Source: CAYOLL01 sp964404765 [NCBI: uncultured Gemmatimonadota bacterium] (GTDB lineage: Bacteria > 4572-55). From it: DNA of 26,158 bases. Each line of letters starts with the position of its first letter. Position 1 is the first letter of the stretch. Both the position numbers and the translations under genes were made by a program. Positions 7,691 to 15,152 of this stretch are shown here, piece after piece. The stretch covers positions 1-26,158 of the forward strand of contig CAYOLL010000080.1 in NCBI GenBank assembly GCA_964404765.1, in the 5' to 3' direction. The notes under the pieces are model-generated. The model saw only the letters and a program-made list of their open reading frames with translations. It was not told where the DNA came from and made no database searches.

Positions 7691-10600
7691 TCACTTAAGG
7701 ATCATCCCCGTCTTGCTCGGCAGAATAACCTGCAAGCGCCCGTTGGACAGTTGATAGCGGCTGCCGGCCAGAATGTCGTCTGCATATTCGTCGCCTCTGT
7801 TTAGCGAAGTCCGAACGTCCAAATCCAGAATCTGCGGCTTCAGACTGTTGTTCAAGACAACGATAAATCTTTCGTCATTATAAGATCGTTTGTAGACAAA
7901 AACGTCCTTCTCGTCATCCGCCAGAAGCTGTTTAAAATCGCCAATAGAAAAGGCTTTAGAACTTTTGCGCAGGGCGATCAGCTTTTTCAAGTAAACCAAT
8001 AGCTCCAGGTTAGGCTTTTCGCCGTTGGCGTATTTCAAATCCGCCCACAGCATGGGCTTGCGGCAATCGGGATCATCCGCGCCATACATACCGACTTCAT
8101 CGCCGTAGTAGAGCATCGGCGCACCCACGTATGTCATCTGAAACAAGTAAAACAGCTTGACTTTGTCCCATATTTGGGCATCGACTTCCCACGGCCGGCG
8201 CGTGTCGAAGCCCGATCCGGCGCGATTATCCTGATCCAGCTTGCGGTCGGGATTGATGAAGCCGGACAGCAACCGATCCGTGTCGTGGCTGCCGCTCAGA
8301 TTTTGCACGGCTTGCGACACTTGTGTCGGGTACAACGTGCGCAATTCACGCAATTTGGCTTCGAACTCGCCGGTTTTCAGCTTCTTCTTTTGATCACGGA
8401 AATATTGCAACGCCAGTTCCAGCCACGGATAGTTCATCACGGCCGTAAACCGGTCGCCCTTAACCCATTCCGGCGATTTAGCCCATAACTCGCCGGTCGT
8501 GTACGCATCCGGCTTGGCCGCATCGACGACCTTGCGCCATTCCAGCCAAAAATCCGGCTCGACCTCGTTGGCCACATCCAGACGGAAGCCGTCAATGCCG
8601 TCGTCGGTGGCCGGATCGCCGTCGGGATTGAGCCAGCGCCGGGTTACGTCAAAGATATGCTCGCGCACGGCCGGGTTGGTTGTGCTCAATTCCGGCAGCG
8701 AGGTGTAATTCCACCAGCAGGCGTAGGTGACCTGCTTTCTGTTCCAGGCCAGCGACGAATCGGCGTGCCAATTGCCCCAGCTTTTAAATGTGTACCACTT
8801 AGCATACGGCGAATCCGGCCCTTCCCAAATCGCCCGCTCAAAGGCCCAAAACTCGTCGCCGGTGTGGTTAAACACGCCGTCGATAATCACCTTGATGCCC
8901 AGTTCATGCGCTCGAGCCACCAGCCGCAAAAAAAGGCTATCCGAGGGCGTAAAGGGAATGGAACGCGGATCACGCGGATTTGACGGATTTACGCTGACTT
9001 CATTCTTTTTATCTTTCTCTTCTCTTTCTTTTAATCCGTGAGAATCCGCGTTTTCCGTGTCATCCGTGTTCCATTCTTCATCCGCGTTCCATTCCCCGAA
9101 ATGCGGGTCGATATGATGATACGAAGCCGCGTCATATTTGTGATTGGAGTATGCGTAATGGACAGGATTGAACCAGATCGCGGTAATGCCCAAATCGGCC
9201 AGATACGGCAGCTTTTCCAGCACACCTTGCAGATCGCCGCCGTAATGCCGGGCGTGTTTCATGTCTGCGCCGCAGCATTTTTTGTCCAGCGCCGCGTATT
9301 TTTGCTCCCACGGCTGCAGCGCGTCCCAATCGTCCGTCCATTTGCTGACCGTAAACGGCCCCAGGGTGTTTTCGGCAAACCAGGCCGGGCCGTGCTCGTT
9401 GGTTGTGGGATCGTTGGCCGGGTTGCCGTTGCGGAAGCGCTCCGGGAAAATGTTGTACCAGACGGCGTGGCGGGCCCAATCGGGGACTGCAACTTTTTCT
9501 TTTTTCTCCACATTATAATAATCGTAAAAGCGTGATGGCTTATATGGAACTATTAGAGGACTTGGAGAAGTTGCTCCACCGGAAGACATTCTAATAGATA
9601 AACTATCATCTTGTATAACGAAACAGTATTGCTCAAAATAATGTAGTTTTGCATCGATTGCAAAGCCGAAGCCAAACCCGGGTTTCTCCGCATCTCGAAG
9701 AATACGTGCTCTATAAAAATCGAAGCCGGATTTTGAATGGCTTTTTGTCATTTTTATTTCACGCAAGGTGACATTTGAGTCAAAATACATGACTGTCTGA
9801 GCGTCGTAGAAAAGAGAAATATTTTTCACATCATTTTCTAAAGTGCGTAACGTAATCTCGACCTCGTTTAAGCTAATCGGATTAAAATAAAGAACATCGG
9901 TCGGATCATGCTTCAGCGCCGCTGCATTGATATGATGCGGCATCGGCTCACCAAACATCGCCCCGGTTTCGCCCACTTGTATTACGGAGTTGAACGTGCC
10001 GTGGCCGGTCAAGTCGTCGCGGTGCAGCTTGGGATCGGCGTTCGGGTCTTCCAACCAGATGTCTTGATTCAGCCGGATTTTGTAGGCGTAGAGACCTTCG
10101 GGCAGTTCGGCATACCAGCGCCAGGTTCCGTCAGACAGCCGTTCCATGTCCTGCCCGCGCCAATTGTTCATCTCGCCGACGACTTCGACTTTCCATATTT
10201 CAACGCCAGAAATGACATTTCTATTCGGATCAAAGCTAAACTCGGTGATGCTGGCTTCGTGGATGGCGTAGGCTTTGCTGTCGCGATCAAAGGTGACTTT
10301 GTAGAATTTGCCGGCGACGATGGGGCAGGGAATCGGCGCATTCAACGGCGCGGCTTTGGCCCGGCCTTCGATGCCGTCGGACACGGACGTATCCCCTAAT
10401 TGCGAATCGCCGTAAACCTGCGCCGCGTCATGATCGAACGCGAATTGAATGAACGTGTTGCGCGTTTCCGCCGCTTTAAAAATCCGTTGAAACAGTCCGG
10501 CGCGTTCGCCCGGCGTCATGTTGGCAGCGCGGCTCGAAATATCGGTCGTGCCGGCATCGGTTAAGATTTGCGCCGACGGTTTGACTTCGACGACCTGGGT

Positions 10601-11476
10601 GCGGCTGACGGTTTGTCCATCGTCAGAAGCGGTCAAGGTGATGGAATACAAACCCGTCTGGCGCGGCGTAAATTGAAACATCGTATCTTTGCTTATTTGC
10701 GGGATTTGATCGCAGCGCCATTCATACTTTTTGAAAGGCCAATTTTTAAGCGGCAGGCTGTGCTCGGCGCTGAGGGTCAACGGCAAATTCAAGTCCCACG
10801 TGGTCGGCCCTTCGACATCGCTCAGGGCAGGCCCAGTAATGACGGCAATTGGCTGGGAATGAGGCACTGATTGGACATCAACCCGCCGCGAGGCTTGATC
10901 GAAGCGAAAGAGATATTGCCCGGGCGTGGCCAGACGCACCACGGTCGGATGCGTGTCGGCGCGAAGCGGGCTGCTGATTTCGCCGCTCAGCCAATGACTG
11001 CCGCCATTAAGCGCGATTTTGAAATGATACACGCCCGGCGGCAAATGCAGCGCTTTTTCCCAGACGGTTGCGCTCGTTTTGGCCATTGCCGTCGCCGGAT
11101 TGGCCGGGTCCCAACTTGTCAAATCACCGGCCAGCATAACCGCGCGGATTTCCGGCAGCGGCGCTTCCACATGCAGGATGGAGTTGAAGCCTTCGTAGCC
11201 GTCAGGTTCACGCACAGGATTGGCCGGATCGGACAGCCATTGACCGTCCACCACAAATTTGTACAAATAGCGGCCGGGCTTCAGATCAACCGAAGTTTGC
11301 CAGACGCTGTTCTGAACTTGCAATGGATTCGCCGAAGCATTCCAGCCGTTAAAGCTGCCGACTAAAGTGACGTTGTTGGCGATTGGATTTTTATAAATGA
11401 AGGGGATCGGCGTTGCGGTGGCCGACGCGATAAAGCCGCCCGATAGGAGGAGGAGTATTAGAAGACAGGATCGCAT
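7691..11476 (-). CDS. Secreted multidomain GH13 amylase/neopullulanase-like enzyme
   Basis: The start at 11476 gives 1261 aa with a clear signal peptide (MRSCLLILLLLSGGFIASATA). Extra N-terminal residues in the longer frame are not signal-like. Two CBM48/AMPK-like carbohydrate-binding modules come first (NVTLVGSFNGW near 30-110; VMLAGDLTSW near 110-200). A PKD/Ig-like stretch follows (about 210-300), then another CBM48-like module (VEVVGEMNNWRG near 430-510) and a neopullulanase-type domain. The GH13 barrel runs from about residue 680. Its conserved regions are DGVFNHTG (near 865), GFRLDVANE (nucleophile Asp, near 965), TGELW (acid/base Glu, near 995) and SGSHDTDR (near 1062). A short C-terminal beta domain follows. 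It should hydrolyse alpha-glucans outside the cytoplasm. Two short repeats sit in frame (10808-10834; about 8957-9102), and about 9480-9910 is AT-rich. The gene is probably co-transcribed with moxR. Confidence 0.9.
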   Translation of the reverse strand: MRSCLLILLLLSGGFIASATATPIPFIYKNPIANNVTLVGSFNGWNASANPLQVQNSVWQTSVDLKPGRYLYKFVVDGQWLSDPANPVREPDGYEGFNSILHVEAPLPEIRAVMLAGDLTSWDPANPATAMAKTSATVWEKALHLPPGVYHFKIALNGGSHWLSGEISSPLRADTHPTVVRLATPGQYLFRFDQASRRVDVQSVPHSQPIAVITGPALSDVEGPTTWDLNLPLTLSAEHSLPLKNWPFKKYEWRCDQIPQISKDTMFQFTPRQTGLYSITLTASDDGQTVSRTQVVEVKPSAQILTDAGTTDISSRAANMTPGERAGLFQRIFKAAETRNTFIQFAFDHDAAQVYGDSQLGDTSVSDGIEGRAKAAPLNAPIPCPIVAGKFYKVTFDRDSKAYAIHEASITEFSFDPNRNVISGVEIWKVEVVGEMNNWRGQDMERLSDGTWRWYAELPEGLYAYKIRLNQDIWLEDPNADPKLHRDDLTGHGTFNSVIQVGETGAMFGEPMPHHINAAALKHDPTDVLYFNPISLNEVEITLRTLENDVKNISLFYDAQTVMYFDSNVTLREIKMTKSHSKSGFDFYRARILRDAEKPGFGFGFAIDAKLHYFEQYCFVIQDDSLSIRMSSGGATSPSPLIVPYKPSRFYDYYNVEKKEKVAVPDWARHAVWYNIFPERFRNGNPANDPTTNEHGPAWFAENTLGPFTVSKWTDDWDALQPWEQKYAALDKKCCGADMKHARHYGGDLQGVLEKLPYLADLGITAIWFNPVHYAYSNHKYDAASYHHIDPHFGEWNADEEWNTDDTENADSHGLKEREEKDKKNEVSVNPSNPRDPRSIPFTPSDSLFLRLVARAHELGIKVIIDGVFNHTGDEFWAFERAIWEGPDSPYAKWYTFKSWGNWHADSSLAWNRKQVTYACWWNYTSLPELSTTNPAVREHIFDVTRRWLNPDGDPATDDGIDGFRLDVANEVEPDFWLEWRKVVDAAKPDAYTTGELWAKSPEWVKGDRFTAVMNYPWLELALQYFRDQKKKLKTGEFEAKLRELRTLYPTQVSQAVQNLSGSHDTDRLLSGFINPDRKLDQDNRAGSGFDTRRPWEVDAQIWDKVKLFYLFQMTYVGAPMLYYGDEVGMYGADDPDCRKPMLWADLKYANGEKPNLELLVYLKKLIALRKSSKAFSIGDFKQLLADDEKDVFVYKRSYNDERFIVVLNNSLKPQILDLDVRTSLNRGDEYADDILAGSRYQLSNGRLQVILPSKTGMILK
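8957..9102. repeat. In-frame 'ATCCGYG' inverted-repeat insertion inside the GH13 gene
   Basis: The left arm (8957-8996, GGAACGCGGATCACGCGG..) and right arm (9034-9102, AATCCGTGAGAATCCGCG..) are imperfect inverted copies flanking an AT-rich centre (about 8997-9033). Read as protein, it is a charged, low-complexity stretch (EEWNTDDTENADSHG ... EREEKDKKNE ... NPSNPRDPR), roughly residues 790-840. It falls between DPHFG and SLFLRLVARAHELG, just before conserved region I (DGVFNH), where GH13 enzymes normally have a short link. Related fragments are at 1421-1462 and 2651-2686. Confidence 0.65.
10808..10834. repeat. Short 'CCCTTCGAC..GCTCAGGG' repeat inside the GH13 gene
   Basis: CCCTTCGACATCGCTCAGGG plus GCAGGCCC is read in frame on the minus strand as GP-ALSDVEGP in the PKD-like region. 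The ends CCCT/AGGG are inverted. The sequence resembles a family of short repeats common in several bacterial phyla (from memory; not checked). Removing 24 bp (ALSDVEGP) leaves an uninterrupted VITGP-TTWDLN reading. Confidence 0.5.
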
Positions 11477-11585
11477 AGCAGACTCGCTTGTGAATCGAAG
11501 CCAAAGATTTATTTTGATATGTTCGCTGAGGAAAGATACGCGCTTTCCGCCGCCGGGCAAGCGGATTTTAATAATAGGGCCAAAC

Positions 11586-11630
11586 GCCAAAAGCCGCGCA
11601 GCCTTCTGTTTGGAAGGGCGCGGCTTTGGC
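11586..11630. terminator. Strong hairpin between S8 peptidase and GH13 genes
   Basis: GCCAAAAGCCGCGCAGCCTTC (11586-11606) pairs with GAAGGGCGCGGCTTTGGC (11613-11630) around a 6-nt loop, with a small bulge. It lies 41 nt after the S8 peptidase stop on the minus strand and 110 nt before the GH13 start. There is no T-run directly after it on the minus strand, so it may be a Rho-dependent or mRNA-stabilising hairpin rather than a classic intrinsic terminator. Confidence 0.5.
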
Positions 11631-11670
11631 CATTCGAGATAAAGACTTTTTTAGATGACGTTGGAGCGAG

Positions 11671-14600
11671 TTACCGCAGCAGCGCCATCCGTTTTGTCTC
11701 GCTAAAACCGTTGGCCTCTAACCGGTAGAGATAGACGCCGTTGGGAGCGCGTTCGCCGGTGACGGTGACGCCGTCCCAGGTGACGCTTTTATGCCCGGCG
11801 GATTCTTCTCCGTCGGCTAAGGCGCGCACCAGTTGCCCGGCCGCGTTGTAGACGGCAAGACGGACAGGCCCGGCTTGCGGTAAAGCATAGGCAATCGTGG
11901 TCGACGCGGCGAAGGGGTTGGGATAAGCCTGCTCCAACTTGAAGGTCAAACCTTGCGCCGTTTCGTCCTTTGGCGCGGACATGACGGCCGCTTCCACGCC
12001 GGCGGTCATGGCCGCCGCTGCGCCGGAGGCATCCCAATTCAGCAGATCGGTAATGATCGGCTGTAAATCGGCGTGTTGCGGGTTGCGCAGCAAGCCGGTC
12101 AAATAGCCGCTAAAACCCGGCAGACCATGTTCGCGGTGGATATGCGCCAACGATACCAGAGCATGGGCGGCGAAAAAATCTTGCGGGAAGCGCTGAATGA
12201 CCTGGCGGAACAGCCGCACGGCTTCCGACAAGTCGCCAGCATACAAGGCGGTCATGGCCAGGCCATACAGTTCTTGCGCGGCGGTTAGCGGCGTTTCCGG
12301 TTCCGGCGTGACGGTCGAATCGGGCGGGAACAGGCGTACAGCCGCGCAGTAAGTCATGGGATAACCGATTACGTAAGAAGACGTGGCGTCTTTGTAGTAG
12401 CGCGGATTGCTGCCCCAAAAGGTGGACTTGAGATTGGCAGAACTATGATCCGTAACCGACAGGTTATAGACGCTCTGGCCATACACGCAGTTGGAGCCGG
12501 AGCCGCCGTCTACCTGCGAGTATTTGCTGACCGAAATGCCGGTCGCGCCGCCATTGATCTCATTCCGACCGGGTGTGGAGCCGGTGCCGAGGCGGGCCAG
12601 GCTGTAGTTGTCGACCTTAATGCCCGTGCCCGTATTGGCGATGTTGTTGCCATACAGATAGGGCGAGGAAGCGCTCATGGCAATATTGACCGGGTTGGCG
12701 CTGAAGCCGTTGAAGCGCAGCGTGGCGTATGAGTTTTCCAGATACATGCCCTGATTGCTGTTATTGCTAAAGACGCAGGTTTCCACCAACGGCTTGCAGT
12801 TGATCAGCTTGAGGCCGTCTTGGCTGTATTGGAGCGTGATGTTGCGGAGAACGCCGGCGTCGTTGGTCGATCCGTTGAGTTCCAACCCCTGCCAATATTG
12901 TGACGCCGCCGGATTGCTGTATAACGAGGTGAAGGTGATCGGTCCGGCCGCGCCATCGGCCAGCAGCTTGCTGTTGACCGTGATCTTGGCGTTCGCGCCC
13001 AGTTTGAAAACAGAACCCGGCTTAGCTTCCAACTTTTGAGAAGTGGCGTCAAAAACAAGTTGGGCGTTGTCTTGCAGCTCAATGGTGCCGCCATTGTTGA
13101 TCATCAACCCGCCGTTGGTCACGGTTTGCACAACTCCGCGTGGCAGGCACAAGAAGCCGCCTGGATTGACAATAATGCAGGCGTCATTGCACTCCACGTG
13201 AATCGTGCCGAAGTTGTAACAGACCCCGCCGCCCTGCACGGCGACCTCGCTGCCGTTTTCGCAGTGAATTTCCCCGTAGTTGTTCATCGTGCCATACACA
13301 AAGATATCGCTGCCGCCGAGCAGGTGAATTTGCGCGTCGGATTTAATCTCCAGATGAGCGCCGGACGCTATGGTAAGTTTGACATTAGCCGGGATATCGA
13401 CACGCGCGTCAATAGTTAAAGTAACGCCGGCCGGAACGGTTACATCGCCGCAGACCCGGATTTTATCCGAAGCAAGATCGATCTCGGTTGACCAAAGGGT
13501 ATTAGCGCCGAGCGTACCGCACCAGGTCAAGGCCTGGAAAGCATTGATGCGTCCCCAACCAATTTTTTCGTCTTGACCCGGATCGGCCGTTCGATTCACA
13601 TCATCCGCGGTTTGCTCGATTACATGTTTAATCTGCGTCGCCGTATACGTTGGATTTCGTGATAGCAATAGCCCGGCCAAACCGCTGACATGTGGCACCG
13701 CCATTGAAGTTCCGGCCATATAACCATACATTTGCGAAATACCTTCACTATTCAAAACAACAGGATAATTGGGCATGGTAGAAAAAATGTCATCCCCATC
13801 ATAAGCGGCACCGCCATATCCGCCCGGTGCCGCCACGCTGACCAAAATCTGATTTTGAGAATACGAAGAATAAGACGGTTTTTGATCGTTAGGATCCGTT
13901 GCCGCCACAGACATAACCGTGGGATAACCGTTTTCAAAACCCGAGTACGTTCCTTTAAAAGCATGAGCCGCCGGATAGTCAACATAGCCAAGCCCTGAAT
14001 TGCCAGATGGGTAAACTTGCAACACACCGTGAGCATTGGCATATTTAACCCCATCCTCCATACATGACGAATAGCCACCGCCAACACTCATGCTGATAAT
14101 CTCGGCACCATTATCCACGGCATTCATAATTCCATTTCCTATTGCAGAAAATGTAGACATATTATTCTTATCCACAACCTGGATTACATAGACGCGACAG
14201 TTCCAACACACGCCGGCCACGCCTTCGCCATTATTGGTTTCAGCGGCCAGAATGCCGGTGACATGAGTCCCATGACCGCGTTCATCTCTGACAGTGATAT
14301 CGCCAGGAAATTTGTCAATAAAATCCGGCCCCAGCAAAAACTTATTGGGATCATTCAAATCGGGATGCGATAATTGTCCGTTGAGCATGGGAATTCCGGT
14401 GTCGAGCACGGCAATCAACACCCCGGCGTTCCCGGTCTCCTGGGCCCAGGCTTCCGGCCCATCAATGTCCGCATTCGAACTGCCGTGCGGCGGGGTTTGA
14501 CCGGTATTCTTCAACGCCCATTGATGGGCGTAGCCAGCCGGGCTGCTCCCCAGATAATACGGATCGTTGGGCTCCAACTGGGTTGCATAAAGAATCCCAT

Positions 14601-14964
14601 TGGGCTCGGCGTAACGGATCAGCGGATGCCGGTTAAGGGTTTCAATGATCTGAAACAGATCGCGGCCCGGCGCGGCTTGCAGGAGGCCGATATTCAAGTG
14701 GTCAAAGTTGTTGACTGTCTTCAACTGCTGCTGGGCTAAAAGATTAGCAGCCGCAGCCGGGGTCACGCCCTCAGCCAAACCGACCAGGATTTCACCTTCC
14801 ACATACTCCAGTGGTTGCCCACGCCAGAAGCCCGCCAGAATTTGTCTCCCGCCAATGGTCGCCCCCATAGCCGGAGCCGATAACAGCGTCAGTAGACCCA
14901 ATGAGACCAGCAGGCCCCAAATTACGGTTTTAACCGCATTCAAGCTAAAGTTAAACGTCTTCAT
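11671..14964 (-). CDS. Secreted S8 (subtilisin-like) serine peptidase with beta-helix and sorting domain
   Basis: This 1097-aa exported protease starts at an ATG preceded by AAGGAAAG. A signal peptide (residues 1-35, ending SAPAMGA) and a propeptide-like region (about 50-125) precede the S8 catalytic domain (about 145-480). The catalytic residues are visible: D188 (AVLDTG), H231 (RGHGTHVTG), N322 (PSGNSG) and S420 (AGTSMAVPHVSG). From about 490 to 880 there is a long run of short beta repeats (LTIDARVDIPANVKLTI; pectate-lyase-like parallel beta-helix). A helical TPR-like stretch follows (about 895-970, AQELYGLAMTALYAGDLSEAVRLFRQVIQRFP). The C-terminus is a FlgD-like/type-A sorting module (AYPNPF ... 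GVYLYRLEANGFSETKRMALLR). It probably acts at the cell surface or outside the cell. It follows the propeller gene by about 180 nt that contain a tandem repeat, so it could share that gene's sigma-54 promoter. Confidence 0.92.
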   Translation of the reverse strand: MKTFNFSLNAVKTVIWGLLVSLGLLTLLSAPAMGATIGGRQILAGFWRGQPLEYVEGEILVGLAEGVTPAAAANLLAQQQLKTVNNFDHLNIGLLQAAPGRDLFQIIETLNRHPLIRYAEPNGILYATQLEPNDPYYLGSSPAGYAHQWALKNTGQTPPHGSSNADIDGPEAWAQETGNAGVLIAVLDTGIPMLNGQLSHPDLNDPNKFLLGPDFIDKFPGDITVRDERGHGTHVTGILAAETNNGEGVAGVCWNCRVYVIQVVDKNNMSTFSAIGNGIMNAVDNGAEIISMSVGGGYSSCMEDGVKYANAHGVLQVYPSGNSGLGYVDYPAAHAFKGTYSGFENGYPTVMSVAATDPNDQKPSYSSYSQNQILVSVAAPGGYGGAAYDGDDIFSTMPNYPVVLNSEGISQMYGYMAGTSMAVPHVSGLAGLLLSRNPTYTATQIKHVIEQTADDVNRTADPGQDEKIGWGRINAFQALTWCGTLGANTLWSTEIDLASDKIRVCGDVTVPAGVTLTIDARVDIPANVKLTIASGAHLEIKSDAQIHLLGGSDIFVYGTMNNYGEIHCENGSEVAVQGGGVCYNFGTIHVECNDACIIVNPGGFLCLPRGVVQTVTNGGLMINNGGTIELQDNAQLVFDATSQKLEAKPGSVFKLGANAKITVNSKLLADGAAGPITFTSLYSNPAASQYWQGLELNGSTNDAGVLRNITLQYSQDGLKLINCKPLVETCVFSNNSNQGMYLENSYATLRFNGFSANPVNIAMSASSPYLYGNNIANTGTGIKVDNYSLARLGTGSTPGRNEINGGATGISVSKYSQVDGGSGSNCVYGQSVYNLSVTDHSSANLKSTFWGSNPRYYKDATSSYVIGYPMTYCAAVRLFPPDSTVTPEPETPLTAAQELYGLAMTALYAGDLSEAVRLFRQVIQRFPQDFFAAHALVSLAHIHREHGLPGFSGYLTGLLRNPQHADLQPIITDLLNWDASGAAAAMTAGVEAAVMSAPKDETAQGLTFKLEQAYPNPFAASTTIAYALPQAGPVRLAVYNAAGQLVRALADGEESAGHKSVTWDGVTVTGERAPNGVYLYRLEANGFSETKRMALLR

Positions 14965-14996
14965 CTTTCTTTCCTTTCTTAGCGCTAAAGCGCGCA

Positions 14997-15090
14997 GTGA
15001 ACTAAAATTAAAATTAAATGTGAACTAAAATTAAAATTAAATGTGAACTAAAATTAAAATTAAATGTGAACTAAAATGAAATGAAATGAC
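14997..15090. repeat. Tandem 23-bp AT-rich repeat, four copies
   Basis: Units begin at 14997, 15020, 15043 and 15066. Each opens GTGAACTAAAATT and continues AAAATTAAAT; the first three are identical and the fourth has diverged (ATGAAATGAAAT). The array sits 33 nt upstream of the S8 peptidase start codon, between it and the propeller gene. The TGAAC in each unit recalls half of the palindromes at 16814-16870, but this may be chance. Confidence 0.9.
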
Positions 15091-15152
15091 ATGCGTTGAT
15101 TTGCATCCCATTCAATGGGGCAATTCAGTCGTAAAAAAAACGATCAACGCAT
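15091..15152. repeat. 10-bp inverted repeat enclosing a hairpin at the propeller gene's 3' end
   Basis: ATGCGTTGAT (15091-15100) and ATCAACGCAT (15143-15152) are perfect inverted copies. They enclose a smaller hairpin CCCATT-C-AATGGG (about 15107-15119) and an A8 run (15133-15140). The right arm overlaps the stop codon of the propeller gene. The T-run on the minus strand comes before the inner hairpin, so this is not a standard intrinsic terminator. Confidence 0.5.

Noticed and set aside
9908-10399. 163-codon plus-strand ORF inside the GH13 gene
   Set aside because: It is antisense to clear CBM48-like coding sequence and its composition is explained by the minus-strand codons.
15091-15152. 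Attachment site or insertion-sequence end
   Set aside because: A single 10-bp inverted repeat around 42 bp has no transposase or integrase nearby and no target duplication.
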